Shown here: piece after piece, positions 23,495 through 32,347 of the stretch | How the letters are laid out: every line of letters begins with the position of its first letter | Numbering within the stretch: position 1 is the stretch's first letter | Assembly: GCA_020026415.1 (NCBI GenBank) | Contig: JAHHQL010000018.1 | Coordinates: 1-35,366 of the forward strand | DNA: 35,366 bases | Direction of reading: 5' to 3' | From: Alistipes sp. | GTDB lineage: Bacteria; Bacteroidota; Bacteroidia; Bacteroidales; Rikenellaceae | Position numbers and translations under genes: made by a program | The notes under the pieces: generated by a model | Seen by the model: only the letters and a program-made list of their open reading frames with translations | Told to the model about the DNA's origin: nothing | Database searches by the model: none

Positions 23495-23502
23495 AAATTT
23501 AC
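23495..23502 (-). promoter_or_regulatory. -7 box of the nitroreductase operon
   Basis: Minus-strand TAAATTTG, full consensus match, 27 nt before the start codon. No -33 TTTG at the preferred distance. Confidence 0.35.
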
Positions 23503-23532
23503 GAAATTTCGATCAAAATCTTCCCATTTTCG

Positions 23533-23540
23533 TATCTTTG
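23533..23540 (+). promoter_or_regulatory. -7 box of the radical SAM maturase gene
   Basis: TATCTTTG, full consensus match, 23 nt before the ATG. The -33 region shows only TTTCG. Confidence 0.4.
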
Positions 23541-23563
23541 TCCTCCGACCTTTTGTTTTGAAG

Positions 23564-24819
23564 ATGAAAGCCCGCGAATTATTTACCTTTGAAGATGCCC
23601 TCAAGGCAACTGCTCCCGTTCGGTTTCAGACGCTCGTCAAACCCGCGGGATCGCTCTGCAACCTCGACTGCGCGTATTGTTACTACTTGGACAAGGCGTT
23701 GCAGTATGGCGGGCGCGAACCGAAAATGTCGGACGAGGTGTTGGCGTGTTACATCCGTCAGTATATCGAGGACAATCGGGGCGATGTGGTGCAGTTCTGC
23801 TGGCACGGCGGAGAACCGCTCGTGATGGGTTTGGATTTCTTTCGGCGGGCGGTGGAGTTGCAGCGGATCTATGCCTGCGGACGGCGGATCGAAAACACGT
23901 TGCAGACGAATGGCACGTTGCTCGATGAGAGGTGGTGTGCGTTTTTTCGGGAGCACGATTTTCTGATCGGCATTTCGATTGACGGCTTAAAGGAGATTCA
24001 CGACGGATTCCGTCGGACGAAGAACGGTGAGGCTACTTGGGATCGGGTTGTGCGCGGGGTTCGTATGTTGCAGCAGTTCGGTGTGGATTTCAATACGTTA
24101 AGCACCGTAAACCGACTCTCGGAAGGGCGCGGTGCAGAGGTGTATCGTTACTTGCGCGATGAATTGGCGTGTCGTTACATGCAGTTCCTGCCCGTGGTGG
24201 AGCATGTCGTCGGAAAAGCGGGCGACCGTCCGCGGATTGTGCCGCCCGAATATGAGGGGGCGCATCTTGCGCCGTGGTCGGTGTCGGGTGCGGGGTACGG
24301 GCAGTTTCTGTGCGATGTGTTTGACGAATGGATTGTAAGGGATGTGGGTGAGGTGTTCGTGCAGATGTTCGATGCCACGCTGGCGCGTTGGTGCTCGATG
24401 GAGCCGGGCGTCTGTTCGATGTGCGAAACCTGCGGGCAGAACCTTGTGGTGGAGCATAACGGCGATGTCTATCCCTGCGACCATTTTGTCTATCCGCAAT
24501 ACCGTCTGGGCAATATCATGCAGGATCGGTTGGCCGATCTGTTCCGATCGAAAGCACAGCGTGATTTTGCTCTTGCAAAGCGTAATGCCCTGCCCGAAGA
24601 GTGCATCGCGTGCCGTTATCGGTTTGCCTGTTCGGGCGAATGTCCCAAGCACCGGTTCGAGCGGAGCGGGGACGGATTTCTGAAAAATTCGCTGTGCGAG
24701 GGATTGTATCACTGGTTTTCGCATGCCGAACCCTGCATGGATCGGATGCGGGAGTTGCTTCTTAAGGGGCGAGCCCCGTCGGAAGTCATGACGTTTGCCC
24801 GCGAGCGTCTGAATCGCGG

Positions 24820-24823
<4 letters not shown>
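23564..24823 (+). CDS. Anaerobic sulfatase-maturating radical SAM enzyme
   Basis: A 419-residue radical SAM/SPASM enzyme. Start at ATG 23564; the in-frame extension upstream runs into the divergent nitroreductase gene. The radical SAM cluster is C32-x3-C36-x2-C39 (CNLDCAYCYYLDK), followed by CWHGGEPLVMG and NTLQTNGTLLDE. The SPASM part has CSMCETCGQN, GDVYPCDHFVYP and CIACRYRFACSGECPKHRF, giving ligands for two auxiliary 4Fe-4S clusters. This is the anSME layout, which converts a Ser or Cys of sulfatases to formylglycine. No sulfatase is in the window, so the partner is elsewhere. Its stop codon overlaps that of the convergent nth gene (TTAG) and no terminator lies between. Confidence 0.93.
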
Positions 24824-25490
<667 letters not shown>

Positions 25491-25494
<4 letters not shown>

Positions 25495-28010
25495 TTCAGA
25501 ATCGTTAAGGATTTACGCGCATAAGCCGTCAGAAGTTTCTTGCGGCCGTTCGCCCCGAAATCAATATCGAGGAGGGTGTCGGTCGAAGCGGTCGATACGG
25601 AGCGGATCTCGCCCCGTCCGAATTTGGTGTGCATGACCTGTTGTCCCACTTGAAATTCGCCTGAAGCGGGTGTCGTGGCGGGTGCGGATTCCAAGGTGCG
25701 TACCGCGACACGGCGCATGCCCGAAAGATTGACGGGTTGGGGGCGCGGCGTCGGTTGGGGTGTCGGTTGGGGAGCATTCCCGCGCGAAGGGAATCGCTGT
25801 GCGGAGGGGAAACGCTGTGCGCGTCCCGATTCGCCGTCCGACGGCATGCCGAAGTGCGAGCCGCTGCCATAGGAGCCGCTGTGGCGGCCGTAGCCGTTCT
25901 CCTCGCTGCGTTTTTGTTGGAAGCGGAAATCATACTGGCGGCGCAGGCGGTTGATGGCGGTTTCGGGTTCGCCGTCGTTGTCGATTTCGGGAAGGTCGTT
26001 GTCGGTGTCCGGCATCTCGACATACTGCGGGTCGATCTCCTTCAGGAAGCAACTCGGGCGCGAAAATTCCATATTGCCCCACTTGTAGCGCATCTCGGCG
26101 TAGGAGATCGTCGCGGCGACCTTGGCACGTGTCAGTGCCACATAGAACAGCCGGCGTTCCTCCTCCATGCCGTCGGCGGTTTCCGAGGCGCGTTGCGAGG
26201 GGAACAGGTTCTGCTCCATACCCACGATATAGACATATTTATACTCCAGACCCTTGGCCGAATGGACGGTCATGAGGGTCACCTTGTTGTTGTCTTCGGG
26301 ATTATCTTTGTCCATGTCGGTGGTCAGCATCACGTTCTGCAACCACTCCTCGATGGTGGCGGTCTCTTCCTCGCTGCGTTCGCCGTTGCGGATCTCGGCA
26401 TCGCGCTGCTCCTTGAAGAGTTGCATCGAGTTGAGCAACTCCTCGATGTTGGAGATCGCCGAGGTGGCTTCCGTAGTCTGCTCGGCGCGGTAGAGGTTCA
26501 GAATGCCCGAACGGGAGGCAACCGCCATACCGAAATCGTAAAGTCCCATCCGGGTGCGCTCCAGCGACAGCGAACGGATCAGTTTGACGAAGTCCTTCAC
26601 CTTGCGGATGATGGCCTTCTGCATGGCATCCACGGCGGGTTGCTCTACCAGCGTGTCGATTGCTTCCCACATCGAAACCTGTCGTTCGGCGGCGAGTTGA
26701 GTGATGCGATCGACCGTCGTATTGCCGATACCGCGGGCGGGGTAGTTGATGATGCGCTGGAATGCTTCGTCATCGCGCGGGTTGATTACGAGGCGGATGT
26801 AACCCAGCATGTCGCGGATCTCCTTATGGTCGTAGAACGACGAACCCTTATAGATGCGGTACGGCACACCGCGACGGCGCAGGTTGTCCTCCAGCACGGC
26901 CGACTGGTTGTTGGTGCGGTAGAGAATCGCCACATCCGACCACAGGGCGGCATCTCCGCGTACGCGGTCGCGCAGGTCGCCCACGACCAGATCGGCCTCC
27001 TCGCGGTCGGTGTAAGCCCTCAGGATGCGGATCTTCTCGCCCTGATCGCCCTTCGAGAAGCACTGCTTGTCCATGCGCTTGGCATTGTGGGTGATGACCG
27101 AGTTGGCGGCATCGACAATGGTGCGGGTCGAGCGGTAGTTCTGTTCGAGTTTGAAGACCATCGCCGAGGGGTAGTCTTTCCGAAAGGAGAGGATATTCTC
27201 GATCTTGGCACCGCGGAACGAGTAGATCGACTGGGCGTCATCGCCCACGACACACACCTTGGAGTGGAGTTGCGAGAGACGGCGGATGATGACATACTGT
27301 GCGTAGTTCGTATCCTGATACTCATCCACGAGGATGTATTTGAATTGCTCCTGATAGCGGGCAAGTACATCGGGGCAGTCGCGCAAAAGGATGTTGGTTT
27401 GCAGCAACAGGTCGTCGAAGTCCATCGACCCGTTGTGTTTGCAGCGTTGGCAGTAGATGTTGTAGATGTTGCCAAATTCGGGGATCTTGGCCTGTCGGTC
27501 TTCGGTGGCGCAAATCGTATTGGCCATGTAAGCCGCGGGGGTCACGAGGCAGTTTTTCGCATAGGAAATACGCGATGCCAGCGTGTTGGGCTTATATTGG
27601 TCGGGGTTGAGATGCAGTTCGCCGACGATGGTTTTCAGCAGGTGCTTCACGTCGTTGGGTTCGTAGATCGTGAAGGTTTTCGGGTAGCCGATCGCCTCGG
27701 CGTTTTCGTGCAGGATGCGCGAAAACACGGAGTGGAACGTACCCATGCGGATGTAACGGCACGAACCGTCGGGAAGCATCTGCGCGATACGTTCGCGCAT
27801 CTGCTCGGCGGCCTTGTTCGTGAAGGTCAGCGCGAGGATGTTCCACGGCTTGATGCCGCTTTCGATCATGTAGGCGATGCGCGAGGTCAGCACACGGGTC
27901 TTGCCCGATCCGGCTCCGGCAATGATGAGTGAGGGCGAGTCGTAGTTGATGACGGCGTCGCGCTGGGCGGGATTGAGTCCTGCAAGGATGGGTGAAGCAC
28001 TTGATTCCAT
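25491..28010 (-). CDS. pcrA: UvrD/PcrA-type superfamily 1 DNA helicase
   Basis: An 839-residue 3'-5' DNA helicase. ATG 28010 is preferred; a TTG at 28019 in frame lies inside the -7 box. Motifs in order: Q-motif LNPAQRDAV, Walker A AGAGSGKT, LTFTNKAAEQMRERI (Ia), VDEYQDTN (Walker B), VVGDDAQSIYSFRGA (III), LEQNYRST (IV), VTLMTVHSAKGLEYKYVYIV (V) and RRLFYVALTRAK (VI). After a low-complexity Pro/Gly/Arg linker (about 690-775, repeating PTPQPTPRPQP and RFPSAQRFPS), the end is a PcrA-like Tudor domain (VGQQVMHTKFGRGEIRS). It works in excision repair and recombination control, and is co-transcribed with nth. Confidence 0.95.
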
Positions 28011-28016
28011 AGATCG

Positions 28017-28024
28017 CAAAGATA
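28017..28024 (-). promoter_or_regulatory. -7 box immediately upstream of pcrA
   Basis: Minus-strand TATCTTTG, full match, ending 7 nt before the ATG. Implies a leaderless or nearly leaderless message. No -33 TTTG found. Confidence 0.4.
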
Positions 28025-28076
28025 CGAATTTTTCGGCAAGCGGTCGGCTGTTTTCCCGAAATTTTGAGGTGTGTAC

Positions 28077-28103
28077 AAAAAAAAGGCGACACTCCGTTGT
28101 CGC
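28077..28103 (-). terminator. Hairpin plus T run between peptidase and pcrA
   Basis: Minus-strand GCGACA, 6-nt loop, TGTCGC, then C and eight T. It lies 105 nt past the main peptidase terminator, so it may end a separate short transcript. Confidence 0.65.
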
Positions 28104-28206
28104 AGGAATCGGAACTCCTTGACTGTTGATCCGAACTTAAATGGAGGAGGAAATCCCGCTGCACTGTACTTGTCCGATCCGCAAAGGATGTGTCGGAAGG
28201 ATACGG

Positions 28207-28240
28207 AAAAACCGACCCGACGGAAAGGTCGGATCGGTTT
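28207..28240 (-). terminator. Terminator after the M49 peptidase gene
   Basis: Minus-strand stem AAACCGATCCGAC against GTCGGGTCGGTTT (one mismatch) then T residues, 24 nt past the stop. Confidence 0.75.
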
Positions 28241-28263
28241 GAATGGGGTTGTTGCCTGAGGCA

Positions 28264-30276
28264 TCAGTTCTTGTTGGGAAGGAAGGAGTAATTCTTCGAG
28301 TAATCCATCATCTGGCGGGTGTAGTCGGCGGGGTAGGAGATGCGTACATCGACCACTTTGTCGCCTTCCTTCACAAGTTCGTATTCAGGATTGACAAATC
28401 CGCCGTAAGGCTCGATGTGGAGAGAGGCGTAGCGTTCCAGAACCTCCTTATGCAGTTCGGGATCGACCTTCACGGCATATTTCTCCACCAGAGCGCGTCC
28501 TGCCGCGTAGTCGCCTTCGGATTTGATGCGCTGGATCTCGTGCAGCAGTTCGCCGAACAATTCGCGCAGGCGTTTGAAGTTGTTGATCACCACATACGTT
28601 TTGCCGTTCTCTCTGACCCATTCGATGATCTTGCCCGCCTTGCCGTGTTCGTAGCACCACGCCGAGATCAGTTGGCGGTTACGCATGTGCGCCTCCTCGA
28701 TGTTCTTGCCCGGTTCGACACGTGCCAGTTGGGTCATCAGACCGTTCATGATGTAATGGGCGTATCCAGCCTTTGCCACATCGAACGAAGGCACGAGACC
28801 CAGTTCGAGCATGTGGGGATCGCCTAAATAGTACAGACCGAACAGGTCGGCACGCGCCTCCTCAAGGGTCGAGCCGTAACTGCGCAGTTCGTCGCCCTTG
28901 ACACCGGGTGCCAATTGTCCCGAACCGTGGCCGAGGCATTCGTGCAGGTCGGTATGGAGATCGTCGGCCAGTTTGCCGTATTTCTCGATGCGGTTGCGAT
29001 CCTCAAGGCGGAGCATGAACTCCTCGTTGAAGCCGTTACCCTTGGCGGCCTTGTCGTAGGCGTAGGTGATGTTGTCGATGGTCACCGACTTCGAGCCGAA
29101 CTCCTTGCGGATCCAGTCGGCATTCGGCAGGTTGATGCCGATGGGGGTCGAGGGGTAGCAGTCGCCACCCAGCATGGCGGCGGTGATCACCTTGGCCGAT
29201 ACACCCCTGACATGCTCCTTGCGGTAGCGGGGATCGACGGGCGAGTGATCCTCGAACCACTGGGCATTCTCCGAAATCACATCGGTGCGGTGGCAGGCTG
29301 CCGAGTCGATGAAATTGACCTGTGCCTCCCACGAAGCCTTGTAGCCGAGCGGGTCGCCGTAGGTCTCGATGAAGCCGTTGGTGAAATCGACACGCGACAG
29401 GGTGTCGCGTACCCAACCGATGTTGTAGCGGTCGAAATCCTTCAGATCGCCCGTCGTGTAGTAGTCGATCAGGGCGCGGATGTTCTCCTGCTGCATGCCC
29501 GTGGCGACTTTCTCGGCGTGGTTAAGCCAATAGACGATTTTTTCGATGGCCGCGGAGTACATGCCGCCGATCATCCAGCGGCGTTCGGTGAGGAGGCCGT
29601 CGATCTTGGTCAGTTGTGAGTTCAGACCGTACGATACGGGATGGGGGTTGCCCTTGTCGGCTGCCGCCATCTCGGCATAGAAGCGTTCGCCCTCGGCCTG
29701 CGTGACGCCCTGATAATAGTTGCTCGATGAGGTTTCGAGCATATCCTCTCCGTCGGTCTGGTTCAGGCGTGTGGGATAGACTGCGGAATCGAAAATTGCG
29801 TGCGTGACCTCTTCGCGGTATTTCAGAAGGTCTTCGTCGAATTTGTCTTCGACTGCTTGGTACACCTTGTCGAAATATTCCTTGGAAAATTCGGGGCGGA
29901 ACTTGTCGTTGGAGTAGTGATGGTGGATGCCGTTGGCGAACCATACTTTTTTAAGATATTTTTCGAGTGCTTTCCACTCCGTCGGGGTGCGGTCGCCCCG
30001 GTAGTGTTCGTAAAGGGTTTCCAGAGTGCGGCGGATCGGAAGGTTCAGCGGGCAGTTCTGATCGTAAAGGATGTCGCGTCCGCATTTGGCCGCTTCCGCC
30101 AAATAATAAACAAGTTCCTTCTCGCGAAGCGTCAGATCCTCGAAATGAGGCACTTCGTAGCGGATGACTTTGATGTCGTCGAACCGATCGACGATCCATG
30201 GATGCTCCTCCTCAAGAGGAGCGTTGCACGCTGTGAGAGCAACGGTTGATAATGCCATAAACAATAGATTTTTCAT
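28264..30276 (-). CDS. M49-family (dipeptidyl peptidase III-like) lipoprotein
   Basis: A 670-residue zinc metallopeptidase of family M49, which removes dipeptides from peptide N-termini. The family's six-residue zinc motif HEXXGH is H445-ECLG-H450 and the second motif is EEARAD (472-477), supplying the third zinc ligand. The N-terminus is a lipoprotein signal (MKNLLFMALSTVALTACNAP, Cys17), so unlike cytosolic DPP III it should sit in the periplasm or at the outer membrane. Many Bacteroidetes members of this family have been mis-labelled dihydrofolate reductase in databases; nothing here resembles DHFR. Transcribed alone, with a weak TATCTTCG box (30313-30320) upstream. Confidence 0.92.
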   Translation of the reverse strand: MKNLLFMALSTVALTACNAPLEEEHPWIVDRFDDIKVIRYEVPHFEDLTLREKELVYYLAEAAKCGRDILYDQNCPLNLPIRRTLETLYEHYRGDRTPTEWKALEKYLKKVWFANGIHHHYSNDKFRPEFSKEYFDKVYQAVEDKFDEDLLKYREEVTHAIFDSAVYPTRLNQTDGEDMLETSSSNYYQGVTQAEGERFYAEMAAADKGNPHPVSYGLNSQLTKIDGLLTERRWMIGGMYSAAIEKIVYWLNHAEKVATGMQQENIRALIDYYTTGDLKDFDRYNIGWVRDTLSRVDFTNGFIETYGDPLGYKASWEAQVNFIDSAACHRTDVISENAQWFEDHSPVDPRYRKEHVRGVSAKVITAAMLGGDCYPSTPIGINLPNADWIRKEFGSKSVTIDNITYAYDKAAKGNGFNEEFMLRLEDRNRIEKYGKLADDLHTDLHECLGHGSGQLAPGVKGDELRSYGSTLEEARADLFGLYYLGDPHMLELGLVPSFDVAKAGYAHYIMNGLMTQLARVEPGKNIEEAHMRNRQLISAWCYEHGKAGKIIEWVRENGKTYVVINNFKRLRELFGELLHEIQRIKSEGDYAAGRALVEKYAVKVDPELHKEVLERYASLHIEPYGGFVNPEYELVKEGDKVVDVRISYPADYTRQMMDYSKNYSFLPNKN

Positions 30277-30480
30277 AAGGAAGAGCAGATTGGTGGTTTT
30301 TCAGTGGTGGAACGAAGATACACATTTTTTCGGGATTTTGTTCTCTCCGGAAGTGAATTTTACAAGAAAAAAAGATCTTATTCTCTTAAAAATAAGCATT
30401 TTTGAGGTGATTCCGAGTATTATTGAAGCGATCTTTTGTGCTTTTTTTGCTTTTTGCTTCCTTTTGTCTTTCGGAATATT

Positions 30481-30488
30481 TACCTTTG
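30481..30488 (+). promoter_or_regulatory. -7 box of panCD
   Basis: TACCTTTG, full match, 20 nt before panC. Upstream is a T-rich tract (30431-30470) with repeated TTTG/TTTTGC but no clear -33 at 19-20 nt. Confidence 0.4.
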
Positions 30489-30508
30489 CACCGCAATTCG
30501 TTGCGAAC

Positions 30509-31345
30509 ATGAAAGTACTGACAAGTGTAAAATCGCTCCGCGCAGAATTGGATAAATTGGAGCAGAAAGGAATCGGTTTCGTACCGACTATGGGTGCCCT
30601 CCATGCAGGACACCGTTCGCTGGTGGAACGCGCCCGCCGCGAAAATCAAACTGTTGTCGTGAGCGTTTTTGTCAATCCCACCCAGTTTAATGACAAAAAC
30701 GATCTGAAAAACTATCCCCGCACCCCTGAGGCCGATGCCCGCGTGCTGGAGGAGGCCGGTGCCGATTTTGTGCTGATGCCTTCCGTCGAGGAGATCTATC
30801 CGCAGGAGGACAAGCGTCTGTTCGATTTCGGTCAGATCGACAAAGTGATGGAGGGTGCCACCCGTCCGGGGCACTTCAACGGTGTGGCTCAGGTCGTAAG
30901 CCGTCTGTTTGACATCGTCCGCCCGACAAGAGCCTACTTCGGCGAGAAGGATTTCCAGCAGATCGCCGTGATCAAGGCCATGGTTGCCCAACTCAATCTG
31001 CCGATCAACATCGTCGAGTGTGACATCGTCCGCGGTGAGGACGGTCTGGCTCTTTCGTCGCGCAACACGCTTCTGGACAAGGAACACCGTGCCGCCGCTC
31101 CCCACATCTATGCTTCGCTGAAGAAGGGTGTCGGGATGTCGAAGACGCTGTCGCCCGAAGAACTCAAGAAATGGGTTGTCGCGGAGGTGGAGAAGAATCC
31201 TCTGCTGAAGGTGATCTATTATCAGTCGGTCGATGCCCTGTCGATGCAGGAGGTCAAATCGTGGGACGAGGCAAAGCGCATTCAGGGATGTATTGCCGTG
31301 CAGTGTGGCGATGTGCGTTTAATTGATAACATATTGATCCGTTAA
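30509..31345 (+). CDS. panC: Pantothenate synthetase
   Basis: A 278-residue enzyme joining pantoate and beta-alanine with ATP, the last step of pantothenate synthesis. Start at ATG 30509 (MKVLTSVKSLRAELD); the longer open frame upstream overlaps the promoter. Signatures: PTMGALHAGHRSLVE (nucleotidyltransferase HxGH), VFVNPTQFNDKNDL, PGHFNGVAQVVSRLFDIV, YFGEKDFQQIAVIK and LALSSRN (KMSKS-like). All are intact. One base separates its stop from panD, which makes the beta-alanine it uses, so the pair is translationally linked. panB is not nearby. Confidence 0.97.
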   Translation: MKVLTSVKSLRAELDKLEQKGIGFVPTMGALHAGHRSLVERARRENQTVVVSVFVNPTQFNDKNDLKNYPRTPEADARVLEEAGADFVLMPSVEEIYPQEDKRLFDFGQIDKVMEGATRPGHFNGVAQVVSRLFDIVRPTRAYFGEKDFQQIAVIKAMVAQLNLPINIVECDIVRGEDGLALSSRNTLLDKEHRAAAPHIYASLKKGVGMSKTLSPEELKKWVVAEVEKNPLLKVIYYQSVDALSMQEVKSWDEAKRIQGCIAVQCGDVRLIDNILIR

Positions 31346-31346
31346 G

Positions 31347-31706
31347 ATGAAATTTCAAGTAGAAGTACTGAAGTCGAAAATCCATCGCGTGAGCGTCACG
31401 CAGTCCAACCTGAACTACGTGGGCAGCATCACGATCGACGAGGATCTGATGGATGCCGCCAACATGATCGAGGGCGAGAAGGTGCAGATTCTGGACAACA
31501 ACAACGGCGAGCGTTTCGAAACCTACATCATCAAGGGCGAGCGCGGTTCGGGTTGCATCTGTCTGAACGGTGCCGCAGCACGCCGTGTGGCCGTGGGCGA
31601 TGTGGTCATCATCGTGTCGTATGCCATGATGGATTTCGAGGATGCCAAAAAATTCCGTCCGTGGGTGATCTTCCCCGACACCGAGACCAACAAACTTGTG
31701 AAATAA
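31347..31706 (+). CDS. panD: Aspartate 1-decarboxylase
   Basis: A 119-residue pyruvoyl enzyme that makes beta-alanine from aspartate. It is made as a proenzyme that self-cleaves between G26 and S27 (YVGSITID), leaving the pyruvoyl group on the new N-terminus. K9 (LKSKIHR), the Tyr in ETYII (Y58 region) and CLNGAAARRVAVGDVVII are family residues for substrate binding and folding. Length is normal. Directly downstream of panC, followed by a strong terminator. Confidence 0.97.
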   Translation: MKFQVEVLKSKIHRVSVTQSNLNYVGSITIDEDLMDAANMIEGEKVQILDNNNGERFETYIIKGERGSGCICLNGAAARRVAVGDVVIIVSYAMMDFEDAKKFRPWVIFPDTETNKLVK

Positions 31707-31730
31707 TCTTTCCGCACAGAAGAAAGGATA

Positions 31731-31759
31731 AAAATCTCCCCGATCGGGGAGATTTTTTT
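31731..31759 (+). terminator. Terminator after panCD
   Basis: AAAATCTCCCC-GATC-GGGGAGATTTT followed by more T; perfect palindrome. Confidence 0.9.
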
Positions 31760-31769
31760 GTTTTATACC

Positions 31770-31777
31770 TATCTTTG
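31770..31777 (+). promoter_or_regulatory. -7 box of the DUF456/M16 unit
   Basis: TATCTTTG, full match, 27 nt before the DUF456 start and just after the panCD terminator. Confidence 0.4.
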
Positions 31778-31804
31778 TACACACATTGATAAGGATTTGA
31801 AACG

Positions 31805-32317
31805 ATGGATATTCTTCTTCTGATTCTGGCATTGGTGCTCTCGCTCGTAGGACTTGCGGGGTGTATCGTACCCGTACTGCCCGGTACGGCGTTCAGTTAC
31901 CTTGGTCTTCTGGCTGCGGCTCTGACCTCCTATTCGACCATTTCGCGGGCATCGCTCTGGATCTGGCTGGTGGTGTCGATTGCGGTCATCGCCGCCGACT
32001 TTGTGTTCCCCGCGATGATGACCAAGCGGTTCGGCGGTTCGCGCTACGGTTCGATCGGTGCTACGGTCGGCATCTTTGTCGGACTGTTGGCAGGGCCTGC
32101 GGGCGTTATTCTCGGCCCGTTTTTTGGAGCGGTGGTCGGTGAATTGCTGCACGACAAAACCGACACGCAACGCGCCTTGAGGGTGGGCTTCGGTTCGTTT
32201 ATGGCGTTTATCGTCGGTACGGGACTCAAACTCGTTACCTCGATCTGGATGTTCGCCATCCTGCTGGGCGATCTGTGGCCTGTGGTGCGCGGGTTCTTCT
32301 CGTCGCTCTTCGCCTGA
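31805..32317 (+). CDS. DUF456 membrane protein
   Basis: A 170-residue inner-membrane protein of the DUF456 family. Four hydrophobic segments are visible (2-22, about 26-50, 80-112 and 135-160), with Gly-rich family blocks GCIVPVLPGTAFSYLGLLAA (19-38) and GPAGVILGPFFGAVVGEL (about 97-114). GxxG-type repeats suggest tightly packed helices. Function is unknown. It is followed 30 nt later by the M16 peptidase gene with no terminator between, so the two are probably co-transcribed. Confidence 0.9.
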   Translation: MDILLLILALVLSLVGLAGCIVPVLPGTAFSYLGLLAAALTSYSTISRASLWIWLVVSIAVIAADFVFPAMMTKRFGGSRYGSIGATVGIFVGLLAGPAGVILGPFFGAVVGELLHDKTDTQRALRVGFGSFMAFIVGTGLKLVTSIWMFAILLGDLWPVVRGFFSSLFA

Positions 32318-32347
32318 AATCAATCAACTTAAAAACCTATAAAATCC

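Noticed and set aside
25737..27932. 731-codon open frame antisense to pcrA
   Set aside because: A long mirror frame is expected from GC-rich codon bias; the helicase motifs on the other strand are complete.
28264..30276. Dihydrofolate reductase label sometimes given to this family
   Set aside because: The HEXXGH and EEARAD zinc motifs identify an M49 peptidase; no folate-reductase features.
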